DNA of 64,000 nt, from positions 6,076,001-6,140,000 of the forward strand of contig NZ_CP036401.1 in the NCBI RefSeq assembly GCF_004322755.1, read 5' to 3'. Below are positions 1 to 8,704 of the stretch, piece by piece. The DNA is from Pseudoduganella albidiflava. Its GTDB lineage: Bacteria > Pseudomonadota > Gammaproteobacteria > Burkholderiales > Burkholderiaceae_D. The notes under the pieces were generated by a model. That model saw only the letters and a list, made by a program, of their open reading frames with translations. It was not told the origin of the DNA and did not search any database. Every line of letters starts with the position of its first letter. The first letter of the stretch is position 1. The translations under genes and the position numbers were made by a program.

Positions 1-1632
1 TATACCCGCGACGACATGCTCGGCCGCAGCATGCGCATGCTGCACGGTCCGGAGACCGACCGCGCGGAAGTTGCACGCGTGGTGCAGGCAATGACACGCG
101 CCGAGCCGGTCGCGGCGGAAATCCTCAACTACACGGCCAGCGGCGAACCGTACTGGGTCGAGATGGAAATGGTGCCGTTCGCCGACGAGGATGGCGTCAA
201 CACGCACTGGGTGCTGGTCGGCCGCGATGTCACCGAGCGGCGCAAGGCCGCCGACGCGATCCACCGGCTGGCGTTCTACGATGTACTGACCGGCCTGCCG
301 AACCGGCGCCTGCTGATGGACCGCCTGCAGGAGCAGCTCGATGCCGGCTGCGCCGCGCCCCACGCGGCCGTGATGTTCATCGACCTCGATCATTTCAAGA
401 ATATCAACGACGCGCGCGGCCATGCCACCGGCGACCTGCTGCTCCATGCCGCCGCGCAGCGACTGTCGCAACTGGCCGGCCCCGCCGACACCGTGGCCCG
501 CCTCGGTGGCGATGAATTCGTGATGCTGCTGGCCGGCCTCGACACGTGCGATGGCGGCGCCGCGGCCGGCGCGCTGGCGATGGCCGCGCGCATCCGCGCC
601 GTGCTCGGCCAGCCGTTCGACATCGGCGGCCAGGCTTACCAGTCGACCGCCAGCATCGGCGTCACCCTGCTGCCGCGCGCCGGCCAGAGCGTGGACGACC
701 TGCTGCGCGAAGCCGATATCGCGATGTACCGCGCCAAGGCCGGCGGCCGCGACGGCGTGGCGCTGTTCGAGGACACCATGCGCGCCGAAGTGGAACGCCG
801 GCTGACGATCGAGCGCGACCTTGGCCAGGCGCTGGCCAACAGCGAATTGCAGATGCACGTGCAATTGCAGGTCGACCGCGACGAGCGGCCGGTCGGCGCC
901 GAACTGCTGATGCGGTGGCGCCGTGCCGACGGCACGTCGGTGCCGCCGGATGTGTTCATTCCCGCCGCCGAGGCCAGCGGCCTGATCGTCAAGCTGGGCT
1001 ACTGGGCGCTGCGCGAAGCCTGCCACGCCTGGCTGCGGCTGTCCGCCGCCGGGCATGCGCTGCCACTGTCGGTCAACGTGAGCCCATCGCAATTCCGCGA
1101 GCCCGATTTCGTGGCGCAGGTGCGCGCCATCCTGCACGAGACGGGTGCGCCGGCTTCGCAGCTGATCTTCGAAGTCACCGAAGGGCTGCTGATCGAGAAC
1201 CTGGACGACACCATCGCCCGCATGCACGAACTGGCGCGCATGGGCATCCGCTTCTCGATCGACGACTTCGGCACCGGCTACTCGAACCTGGGATACCTGC
1301 GGCGCATGCCGCTGTATGAACTGAAGATCGACCGCAGCTTCATCAACGATACCCCGGGCGATGCGAATGGCACCGCGATCGTGCAGTCGATCCTGGCAAT
1401 GGCGGCGCACCTGGGCTTGCGCGTGGTGGCCGAAGGCGTGGAAACGCACGACCAGGCGGCATTCCTGGCCGCGCACGGCGCGCCCGGCATGCAGGGCTAC
1501 CTGTTCGCGCGGCCGATGCCGCTGCCGGACATGCTGGCCCTGCTGGAACGCGAGCCGCGCGCCGCCGCTGCGCCGGCCGGTTCTTCCACCGTCGTTTCGC
1601 CCGCCTCCTCGTCCGCGGGATCGCCCGCCTGA
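1..1632 (+). CDS. PAS-GGDEF-EAL c-di-GMP turnover protein (5' end outside window)
   Basis: The reading frame is open from base 1, so the first ATG (base 16) is internal and the gene begins outside the window; 543 residues are visible. The end of a PAS domain (about 1-80, ending GRDVTERR) is followed by GGDEF (about 85-255, LGGDEF) and EAL (about 270-520). The EAL signature reads ELL, but the other metal and catalytic positions look intact: NVSPSQF, EVTEG, DDFGTGYSN, KIDRSF, AEGVE and MQGYLF. The four residues that should form the RxxD inhibitory site, five before GGDEF, are GPAD, so product inhibition is probably lost. The paralogue at 38340-40646 has the same domain order and very similar sequence. 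It likely makes or degrades c-di-GMP; which activity dominates cannot be told from sequence. Confidence 0.9.
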   Translation, partial: YTRDDMLGRSMRMLHGPETDRAEVARVVQAMTRAEPVAAEILNYTASGEPYWVEMEMVPFADEDGVNTHWVLVGRDVTERRKAADAIHRLAFYDVLTGLPNRRLLMDRLQEQLDAGCAAPHAAVMFIDLDHFKNINDARGHATGDLLLHAAAQRLSQLAGPADTVARLGGDEFVMLLAGLDTCDGGAAAGALAMAARIRAVLGQPFDIGGQAYQSTASIGVTLLPRAGQSVDDLLREADIAMYRAKAGGRDGVALFEDTMRAEVERRLTIERDLGQALANSELQMHVQLQVDRDERPVGAELLMRWRRADGTSVPPDVFIPAAEASGLIVKLGYWALREACHAWLRLSAAGHALPLSVNVSPSQFREPDFVAQVRAILHETGAPASQLIFEVTEGLLIENLDDTIARMHELARMGIRFSIDDFGTGYSNLGYLRRMPLYELKIDRSFINDTPGDANGTAIVQSILAMAAHLGLRVVAEGVETHDQAAFLAAHGAPGMQGYLFARPMPLPDMLALLEREPRAAAAPAGSSTVVSPASSSAGSPA

Positions 1633-1715
1633 CATCTGCCGCCGCCGCGTGAGCGCGCCGCGCTGTGGCATCATGGCCGCTTTTTATCGGCACACGCCCC
1701 CCGCGGCACCCCACG

Positions 1716-4700
1716 ATGCGCACTCCACTGATACTGCAGGCACAGGAAACGGAATGCTGCATCGCCGTGCTGGCGATCATGCTGGCGCACTTCGGCCGCC
1801 ATGCCACGCTGGCCGAACTGCGCGAGCTCACCGGCATTTCGCGCCATTGCCTGCATGCCGGCGACATCGCCCGCGCCGCCCGCCACTACGGCCTGTCCGC
1901 CCGCGTGCTGCGCAAGGAGCCCGAGACGCTGGCGGCCCTCGGCCTGCCGCTGATCGTCCACCTCGACTTCATCCACTTCGCCGTCGTCGAGGAAATCACC
2001 GAACGGCGCGTGCGCATCAACGATCCGGCGCGCGGCCAGACATGGCTGGCGCGCGAGGAATTCGACGAACGCTTCACGGGCATCGCCATCGCGCTGGCGC
2101 CGGGACCGGACTTCCAGCCCGCTGGCGCGGCGCGCGCGCTGTGGCCACGCCTGCGCACCCTGCTGGCCGACGCCGGCAAGGGCACGCTGCCCGGTATCGC
2201 GGCCGCGGTGCTCGCGCTGTCCGCCGCACCGGTCCTGCTCGCGGCCGCGATACCGGCTGCTCGTGATCCCGCCGTCCTGGTAGTCCTGGCTGGCGCGGCA
2301 CTGGCAGGGCGCGCCGCCGCCCGCTGGCTGCTGGAGCAACTGCTGGACCGCGGCGAACGACACCTCGGCACGGCGCTGCGCCAGCGCCTGTGCGATCACC
2401 TGACCCGCCAGCCGCAGGCATTCTTCGACTACCGGGTACCCGCCGCGCTGCACCGGCTGGCCGCGCTGCCGGCCACGATGGCGGCTACACTGCGCCGCGA
2501 CATCGCCCTGCCGCTGGCCGAAGCCGCCGATGCCGCGCTGCTGCTGGCGGCCCTGGCCGTGCTGGCGCCGCTGCCGGCACTGGGTGCCGCCGGCATCCTC
2601 GCGCTGGCCGCCGGCGCCATGACCTGGCAAGTACACGCCGCCCGCTGGACACTGCAACCCTGGCTGGCCGGAGGATCTGCAACGCCGCCCGGCGCGAAAG
2701 ACGACCTGGAACAAGCCGCCACGCTGGACCAGGCTGCCGAGAGGTTGCAGGCCAGTGCCGGCGCGCATGCCGATGCGGCCCGCCAGGCGCAGCAGGCGGC
2801 GCCCGCGCTGCGGCGCCTGTACCTGCCCGCACAAGCCGCGGCGCTGCTGATCGCGCTGCTGCCGGTGCTGGCCGGCATGGATGCCGTGCAGGCGGTGGCA
2901 TTCCTGCTGCTGGCGCTGGCGCCGGCGCGGCTCCTGCCCGCGCTGGCGCGGCTGCCGGCAGTGCTGTACCAGCTGCGCGGCCAGCTGCAATTGCTGGACG
3001 ATGTGCGGCACGAGCCCGGCCACCCAAGCGGACAACCAGCGGCCCCGCGCCCTGCGCCGGATGGGCCGCTGTCCGCGCACGATCTCGTCTTCGGCTACGC
3101 GCGCACCCGCGAGCCGGTGCTGCACGGCGTGTCGCTCACCGTGGCGCCGGGCGAACTGCTCGGCATCGCCGGAGCTGCCGGCGGCGGCAAGTCGACGCTG
3201 GCGAAACTGCTGTGCGGCCTTGCAACGCCATGGTCGGGAACCGTCACGCTGGGTGGGCACGACGTGGCGCAACTGGCGCCGGGCACCATCGCGTGGCTCG
3301 ACAAGCAGCCGTTCTTCCACACCGGCAGCGTGCGCGACAACCTGCGCCTGTGGCAGCCTGCCGCCCCTCTTTCTGACGACGCGCTGTGGCAGGCGCTGCG
3401 CGATGCCTGCGTGGACGACGTGATCGCCGCGCGCGGCGGCCTCGATGCCCGCATGGGGGCCGATGGCGCCGGCTTCAGCGGCGGCCAGCGCCAGCGGCTG
3501 GCGATCGCCCGGGCACTGGCCGCCGCGCCGCGCTGCGTGATCCTCGACGAAGTAACGGACGGCCTGGATCCGGTCCTGGAACGGGCGCTGCTGGCGAACC
3601 TGCGCCGGCGCGGCTGCACGGTGATCGTCGTCAGCCACCGCATCGGCACGCTGCGAGCCTGCGACCGCGTGCTCCACCTCGAGCATGGGCGGATCGGTGG
3701 CCAGCCACCTGCCGCGTGCGGCGCCGCCGGCATCCCCGACCTGGCCGCCGAACTGCCGGAAGTACCGCCGCCGGTCCCTGACGCCGCCATGTTGCATGCC
3801 TGCCTGCGGGCACTGTGCCGCCACGCCGGGCCGCCGTCGCGCGATGGATCGATGGCGCCGCTGGCCGGCCCCGCCGCTGCCCGCAGCCGCGGCCAGGTCG
3901 TGGATGCCGCGGCACGGGCGCACGGTTTGGCACTGCGGCCGGTACGAATGACCGTGGCCTGCTGGTGGCGCATGGACCCGGGGCCGTTGCTGGTGTTCCG
4001 GCGCGGCGATGGTGCGCCGGCCGTGCTGCTGCCTCATGCCGGCCAGCCGGGGCGCTTCACCGTCATCGACGCAAACGGGCGCAGGCCGCTGGCCAGCCAG
4101 CCGGCAGCCACGTTCGATGTGGCGGCCTGGGCGCCGATGCCGCATTCACCCTCCGTGCCCGCATGGCTGCGCAGCGCGGCAGCTCCCGGCATTTACGGCG
4201 TGCTGCTGGCCTGCGTGCTGGCGGCGGCGCCGTTCTCGTTGCCGGCGGCCCTGTCGCTGCTGGCCGCGGCGCTGCTGTGGTCCTGGCAGGCGGACACCCG
4301 AATCGGCCGCATCACCGAACACGCCGCTGCCGCCGTTGCCGCCCGCCTGCACGCCCGGCTTTACGCGCTTGCCCCGGCCGCGCTGCAGCGCCATGGCTCC
4401 ACTTTGCTCCACGAAGGCGCGCAAGCAGGCGCCCGCCTGGTGCTGATGCTGCAGGACCGCGCCGGCGGCATCGCCCTGCCGCTGCGCGCGGCCACGCTGG
4501 CTGCCTGCGTGGCGGGGCTGTGCATGCTGGCGCCGAGCCTGTGGTGGCTGTGGCTGGGCGCCCCGCTGGCGGCATGGCTGCCGCTGGCATGGCAAGCCAC
4601 CGCTGCGCAAGCCCGGTGCCGCCTGCGGCACGCCCATGTCGAACGGCGGCGCCACCGCTTCCTGTTCACGGTGCTGGCCCACGCCACCACGCTGCGGGCC

Positions 4701-5969
4701 GCCGGCCGCGTCCAAGCCGCGCTGGCGCACTGGCTCGCGCTGCCATGGCGCGCGCCCGCGTCCCTGCGCCGCGCGGACCAGGCGGCCGTGGCCTGGCGCG
4801 ACGCCTGGCCGCTGGCCGCGCTGGCGCTGTTGCCGGCGCTGTTATCAGCGTACTTGCCCGCGATGTCACCCGGCGTAGTACCGGCACTGGCGCTGGTCCT
4901 GCTGTTCGAACGTGCGCTGCACGAAGCGGGCCGGCTGGGCGCCTTTGCCGGCCGCTGGCTGGACACGCTGCCGGAACGCCGCGCGATGGCCCTGCTGAGC
5001 TGCGCCCCGGTGGCGCCGCCGGCAGCGGGTGAACCGTTCAGCGCCGCGCCGGCACTCGCCATCCGCGACGCCCGCTACACCTACCCCGGCAGCGGGCGGC
5101 CCGCCCTCGACGGGGTCACGCTCGACCTGCCGGCCGGCCGCATCACGGCACTGGCCGGCCCGTCCGGCAGCGGCAAGTCCACGCTGCTGCGCGCCCTGCC
5201 CGGCTTCCTGCCGCTGGCCGGAGGCGTCATCGAATGCGATGGCGGGCCGGCCGATGGCGCCGCGCTGGCACGGCTACGGAGCACGCTCGGCATCGTCGCG
5301 CAGGATGAAACACTGGAGATCGCCGGCCCCCTGCGCTGGCAACTGGCCGGCAACGGCGACTGGCCGCTGGCGGAGGTGCAAGCGGCACTGCGCGCGGCCG
5401 AACTGGCGGACGACGTGGCCCGCATGCCGATGGGCTTGCAGACCATCGTCGATGCCGCCAACCTGTCGACCGGCCAGGTCCAGCGGCTGCTGATCGCGCG
5501 CTGCCTGCTGCGCCGGCCCCGGGTGCTGGTGCTGGACGAAGCGACCAGCGCCCTGCCGGACGCGCTGCAGCAGCGCGTGCTCGCCAACGTGCGGGCACTG
5601 GGCATCACCTGCCTTCTCGTGTCGCACCGTGCCAGCGCTCTTGCCTGCGCCGACCAGGTGGCGGTGATGGCAGCCGGCCGCATCGTGTGCAGCGGCGCGC
5701 CGGATGACCCGGCGGTGCGTGCGGCCCTGCTCGCACATGCGGGGCAGGAGCAGCGGGACGATGTGGAAGCTTCTCCTCAACCGCTGGATGTCCCGGCGCC
5801 GTCGCAACCGCAGGGTACCGTGCGGCGCGGCCTATTCCGGGCCGTGGCACTGGAACGCTACCAGGGCACCGGCCCCGTCACCGCGCCGCTGCTGCTGGCG
5901 CATCCGTTGCGCAGGGGCGTGATGGCGGGTGCCACGATCGTGCTGCTGGCCGCTGCGGCGCTGGTTTGA
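1716..5969 (+). CDS. Fused C39 peptidase-ABC / ABC exporter with HlyD-like C-terminal stub
   Basis: A 1417-residue protein. The start at 1716 (MRTPLILQAQ) is chosen because the C39 fold begins there. C39 domain about 1-130: Q8, C14 (TECC), H87 and D103 (NDP) match the catalytic set that cleaves after double-glycine leaders. First transmembrane block about 150-430; first ATPase about 445-650 with Walker A GAAGGGKST, signature FSGGQ and ILDE. From about 735 the sequence resembles the N-terminal region of the second ABC protein at 13517-16225 (ACWWRMDPGPLLVF against GQWWRADNGPLIGF). A second membrane block follows, then a second ATPase (about 1120-1330) with GPSGSGKST, a degenerate signature LSTGQ and VLDEATSALP. 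Residues 1372-1417 (LFRAVALERY plus one hydrophobic segment) resemble the start of HlyD proteins such as the one at 18419, then stop. Probably an inner-membrane peptide exporter. No precursor gene is visible beside it. Confidence 0.85.
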   Translation: MRTPLILQAQETECCIAVLAIMLAHFGRHATLAELRELTGISRHCLHAGDIARAARHYGLSARVLRKEPETLAALGLPLIVHLDFIHFAVVEEITERRVRINDPARGQTWLAREEFDERFTGIAIALAPGPDFQPAGAARALWPRLRTLLADAGKGTLPGIAAAVLALSAAPVLLAAAIPAARDPAVLVVLAGAALAGRAAARWLLEQLLDRGERHLGTALRQRLCDHLTRQPQAFFDYRVPAALHRLAALPATMAATLRRDIALPLAEAADAALLLAALAVLAPLPALGAAGILALAAGAMTWQVHAARWTLQPWLAGGSATPPGAKDDLEQAATLDQAAERLQASAGAHADAARQAQQAAPALRRLYLPAQAAALLIALLPVLAGMDAVQAVAFLLLALAPARLLPALARLPAVLYQLRGQLQLLDDVRHEPGHPSGQPAAPRPAPDGPLSAHDLVFGYARTREPVLHGVSLTVAPGELLGIAGAAGGGKSTLAKLLCGLATPWSGTVTLGGHDVAQLAPGTIAWLDKQPFFHTGSVRDNLRLWQPAAPLSDDALWQALRDACVDDVIAARGGLDARMGADGAGFSGGQRQRLAIARALAAAPRCVILDEVTDGLDPVLERALLANLRRRGCTVIVVSHRIGTLRACDRVLHLEHGRIGGQPPAACGAAGIPDLAAELPEVPPPVPDAAMLHACLRALCRHAGPPSRDGSMAPLAGPAAARSRGQVVDAAARAHGLALRPVRMTVACWWRMDPGPLLVFRRGDGAPAVLLPHAGQPGRFTVIDANGRRPLASQPAATFDVAAWAPMPHSPSVPAWLRSAAAPGIYGVLLACVLAAAPFSLPAALSLLAAALLWSWQADTRIGRITEHAAAAVAARLHARLYALAPAALQRHGSTLLHEGAQAGARLVLMLQDRAGGIALPLRAATLAACVAGLCMLAPSLWWLWLGAPLAAWLPLAWQATAAQARCRLRHAHVERRRHRFLFTVLAHATTLRAAGRVQAALAHWLALPWRAPASLRRADQAAVAWRDAWPLAALALLPALLSAYLPAMSPGVVPALALVLLFERALHEAGRLGAFAGRWLDTLPERRAMALLSCAPVAPPAAGEPFSAAPALAIRDARYTYPGSGRPALDGVTLDLPAGRITALAGPSGSGKSTLLRALPGFLPLAGGVIECDGGPADGAALARLRSTLGIVAQDETLEIAGPLRWQLAGNGDWPLAEVQAALRAAELADDVARMPMGLQTIVDAANLSTGQVQRLLIARCLLRRPRVLVLDEATSALPDALQQRVLANVRALGITCLLVSHRASALACADQVAVMAAGRIVCSGAPDDPAVRAALLAHAGQEQRDDVEASPQPLDVPAPSQPQGTVRRGLFRAVALERYQGTGPVTAPLLLAHPLRRGVMAGATIVLLAAAALV

Positions 5970-6291
5970 GTGGCTGCCTACATTTCGGGTTGTCGTGTTG
6001 CGGGTTGGGTAACTGGTAAGCGACACCTGCATGGTAGCGATGTGTGCGCGGGAAGGCGCCGGGTGGCCCCGAGGAGCAAGCAGAGCTGGCTAGTCCGACA
6101 GTGACCAGGGCCACCGGGCGGCTTTGCTGTCGACTCTGAAACTTCCCTGAGCTGCACGTGGACGGCAGGCATTGAAGCGCCCGCAAGCGGAATGTGGATC
6201 GGGTCCTACATCTGCAGCCGCTCCAGGACTATTCGTGCGCGGCTGGTCCCAGGCTACTCTTGAACCAAATTTCATGACAACGGAGGACAGC
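5970..6291. other. Intergenic region, no gene seen
   Basis: About 320 bases between the fused exporter and the small Gly/Ser-rich gene. No convincing coding region, leader peptide with a double-glycine motif, or terminator was found on either strand. Base composition is less GC-rich than the preceding gene. Confidence 0.5.
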
Positions 6292-6537
6292 ATGTCGATG
6301 CAAAGCGAAAGCAAGGACAGCAAGGCACGTAATCACGAGAGCACGCGTGATGGGACGACGGGCAGTGCCGGCGGCGTTGGCACCGGAAGCACCGGCGATA
6401 TCGGCGCCACTGGGGGATCGGCCGCAAGCCAGGGCAGCCAGCAGTCCGGCCAGCAATCCAGCCAACAGAACACGATGCCTCCCAGCGAGACAGATGACGA
6501 CCAGTACGACCAGGGCACCGTGCAGAAATCGCCCTGA
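6292..6537 (+). CDS. Small hydrophilic Gly/Ser/Gln-rich protein
   Basis: An 81-residue protein starting MSMQSESKDS. The start at 6292 is chosen because GGAGG at 6282-6286 sits five bases upstream. Composition is extreme: Gly, Ser, Thr, Gln and Asp dominate, with GSTGDIGATGG and a run of QSGQQSSQQ; there is no Cys and no hydrophobic segment. It is predicted to be disordered and cytoplasmic. Such proteins are often stress or desiccation related, but nothing here proves that. It has no recognisable leader peptide and is unlikely to be the substrate of the upstream exporter. Function unknown. Confidence 0.6.
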   Translation: MSMQSESKDSKARNHESTRDGTTGSAGGVGTGSTGDIGATGGSAASQGSQQSGQQSSQQNTMPPSETDDDQYDQGTVQKSP

Positions 6538-6573
6538 GCGGACATGGCAAATGGCTTCCCCTGCAGCCCCGGG

Positions 6574-6801
6574 CTAAACAGCCGGGCCTCCACGCTCACG
6601 CGTACACAGGCCGACCGCTTTGCCGTGTACCCAGGCTTCTTCATAAGCCAGGCCAAGGCGCCTGGCGACGTGCAGCGATGATGCGTTGAAAGCGATGAGC
6701 GCCCGAACTGTTGGTTCGCCCCGGATCTCGAACGCATGGTGCATGGCTGCCGCCGCCACTTCGTTCGGGAACCCCTGATTCGTAAGGCACAAGGTATCCA
6801 A
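6574..6801 (-). pseudogene. GNAT acetyltransferase C-terminal remnant
   Basis: The minus-strand frame contains a typical RimJ/RimL-type C-terminal half: LTNQGFPNEVAAAAMHHAFE resembles the acetyl-CoA-binding helix region and FNASSLHVARRLGL the closing strand-helix. No in-frame N-terminal half, start codon with ribosome site, or first strands of the fold are present upstream (towards 6840). It is therefore read as a decayed fragment, probably inactive. It lies in a lower-GC stretch that includes the Rrf2 and hydrolase genes. Confidence 0.55.
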
Positions 6802-6978
6802 CCGAGCTCCATCACCGTCGATACCTCGCGAACATGGCAGTGTGCCAGCGCATTGTTGCGATGGTCTGCTTCTGCCCGAGCTGGGCAGGAAACGTCGACT
6901 TAAGAGGTTGCCGTTCAGGAATTTTCGTCGACTGTATGGACAGTCAGCTGGCGCCCTGAAGCAGACATGCCCATCCGG

Positions 6979-7413
6979 CTACGTAAAGTCTGGCTGGTCA
7001 GTCCCGCTGACATGCTCGGCCAGCGCTCCGAGCGTTACCTCTCCCATTCGTTCGAGCATGAACTCCTCTGTTCGCTGGAATACGGCGCCCAGCCTGGCAA
7101 CAACGGCTTGCTCAACCGGACAAGTCTTGTGGTCGACCGCTACGTTGATCGCTAAGGCAGCAGGCGAGCCGAGCGCCTTGTAGACGTCACGCACTGTGAC
7201 GCCGTGGATTGCACGAGCAAGCGACCAGCCGCCGCCAACACCGCCATCGGAGGTCACGAGTCCGGCATGCTTCAACGGCGCCATGGTGCGACGAACGACG
7301 ACCGGGTTGGTCCCAAGCATGAGAGCGATCGTCTCGGACGTAGTCTTACCGCCACGTTTGTCCATATGGATCAGCACATGAAGCATGCGCGACAGCCTGC
7401 CGTCGTGTCTCAT
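6979..7413 (-). CDS. Rrf2-family transcriptional regulator
   Basis: A 144-residue protein starting MRHDGRLSRM; AGGTAGGA lies just upstream of the ATG at 7413. The N-terminal winged helix (about 1-75) includes TTSETIALML, VVVRRTMAPLKHAGL and GGVGGGWSLAR, typical of Rrf2/IscR/NsrR regulators. Only one Cys (HKTCPVEQ) is seen in the region where FeS-type members carry three, so it is probably not an FeS sensor. It is transcribed divergently from the alpha/beta hydrolase at 7522, with two matching inverted repeats between them, which suggests that it represses both itself and the hydrolase. Confidence 0.85.
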   Translation of the reverse strand: MRHDGRLSRMLHVLIHMDKRGGKTTSETIALMLGTNPVVVRRTMAPLKHAGLVTSDGGVGGGWSLARAIHGVTVRDVYKALGSPAALAINVAVDHKTCPVEQAVVARLGAVFQRTEEFMLERMGEVTLGALAEHVSGTDQPDFT

Positions 7414-7442
7414 TCCTACCTCGCATAGTTCTACTCGAATTT

Positions 7443-7459
7443 GTAACACGACATGTTAC
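7443..7459. promoter_or_regulatory. Putative Rrf2 operator 1 (GTAACA-N5-TGTTAC)
   Basis: Perfect 6-base inverted repeat with a 5-base spacer in the divergent Rrf2/hydrolase promoter region. The same architecture recurs at 7482-7498, with centres 39 bases apart. Confidence 0.6.
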
Positions 7460-7481
7460 GCCACTTGACCGGCCGGAATGC

Positions 7482-7498
7482 GCAACATATGATGTTAC
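7482..7498. promoter_or_regulatory. Putative Rrf2 operator 2 (GCAACA-N5-TGTTAC)
   Basis: Second copy of the 6-5-6 dyad with one mismatch in the left arm, located 24 bases before the hydrolase start codon, where a bound repressor would block initiation. Confidence 0.55.
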
Positions 7499-7521
7499 GC
7501 ATTCGAACCCAGGAGAATGTC

Positions 7522-8511
7522 ATGCAGCGCAAGTCGGTGGATGTGAATGGCGTCACGTTGTCGTATCTCGAGGCTGGTCAAGGCCCGGCAATACTGCTGT
7601 GCCATGGATTTCCAGAAACCTCGCAATCATGGCACAAGCAAATCCCCGTGCTTGCTGCGGCCGGTTATCGCGCCATTGCTCCAGACCTGCGCGGTTATGG
7701 GGAGTCTTCTTGTCCAGAAGCGGTCGATGCGTACACTGTGTTTCACGTCGTGGGGGACTTGATCGGCCTGATGGATGCGCTCTCGATCGAACGCACTGTC
7801 ATCGTGGGCAACGACTGGGGGGCATCGATTGCATGGCAAATGGCACTCATGCGCCCAGACCGCGTACGTGGTGTTGCCGCGTTCGGCGTCCCTTTGATGG
7901 CCCGTGCGCCCATGCCTCCGACAAAGCTTTTCCCGCGCACGAAAGAGGCACTGTTCTACACCCTGTACTTCCAGGAACCAGAGTTAGCCGAGCGTGAACT
8001 CGAACGCGATGTGTCGACCACGCTACGCAGGATCTATCATGCGGCATCTGGCGAGGCAGGGCCGCGCCAGCCGGGAGACGGTACACCCACTCCTTTCGGG
8101 ATGGTCGTGCCCGAACATGGGATGCTGCGAGACCTCCCCGAGCCAGTCGGGTTACCCGCATGGCTGTCTAGTGCCGACTTTAACTCATGCGCCGCTGCCT
8201 TCGCGCGTACGGGATTCCGCGGTGGACTTAACTACTATCGCAACCTGGATCGCAACTGGGAGTTGCAAGCCAGTCTTGAGGGCATGCACGTCGAAGTGCC
8301 GGCGCTGTTCGCCATCGGCTCACGCGATGTCGGACTGTCGATCCCCGGAATGGAACACATCATCGCTGGCATGTCCAAGCTTGCTCCACGCCTGAGCCGC
8401 TGCGTTACCATCGACGGTGGGGGACATTGGATACAGCAGGAGCGCGCCGATTCCGTCAATTCATTGATCCTGTCTTTTATGCCGACGTTGGATGACAGTA
8501 CACGCATCTGA
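7522..8511 (+). CDS. Alpha/beta hydrolase, epoxide-hydrolase type
   Basis: A 329-residue protein; the ATG at 7522 is preceded by AGGAG at 7511-7515. HGFPE (about residue 34) forms the oxyanion-hole loop, GNDWGA (about 100) carries the Asp nucleophile of soluble epoxide hydrolases and haloalkane dehalogenases, GLNYYRN provides a lid Tyr, GSRD an acid and GGGHW the catalytic His. The HGFPE motif and Asp nucleophile favour epoxide hydrolase over esterase; the substrate is unknown. It is cytoplasmic, without a signal peptide. Its divergent partner is the Rrf2 regulator, with two operator-like dyads between them. Confidence 0.85.
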   Translation: MQRKSVDVNGVTLSYLEAGQGPAILLCHGFPETSQSWHKQIPVLAAAGYRAIAPDLRGYGESSCPEAVDAYTVFHVVGDLIGLMDALSIERTVIVGNDWGASIAWQMALMRPDRVRGVAAFGVPLMARAPMPPTKLFPRTKEALFYTLYFQEPELAERELERDVSTTLRRIYHAASGEAGPRQPGDGTPTPFGMVVPEHGMLRDLPEPVGLPAWLSSADFNSCAAAFARTGFRGGLNYYRNLDRNWELQASLEGMHVEVPALFAIGSRDVGLSIPGMEHIIAGMSKLAPRLSRCVTIDGGGHWIQQERADSVNSLILSFMPTLDDSTRI

Positions 8512-8704
8512 TCGGGTCCGCACTTCCCTCGAAGTGTTGAACACCAAATCCTTTCATAACTTCTGACATCGGAATGTTGTTCTTGCCGAAAGCGGCGTAT
8601 TTCATCGTCGGCTTTCGATCCAGGCTGTGGAGGAAGACAGGGATGTCGCGGAAGAAAAGAGTTCGGGGAGATGCCGCGCCATGTCTTCCAGCATTCACGG
8701 ACGG

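Noticed and set aside
1671..4145. Long open frame on the minus strand opposite the fused exporter
   Set aside because: No recognisable motifs and Arg/Gln-rich composition typical of the antisense of high-GC coding DNA; the plus strand has complete ABC motifs.
8477..8605. Short minus-strand frame starting MKYAAFGKNNIPMSEV, like an aldo/keto reductase N-terminus
   Set aside because: Only about 15 residues resemble the family, the rest does not, and it runs into the hydrolase gene; too weak to call even as a remnant.
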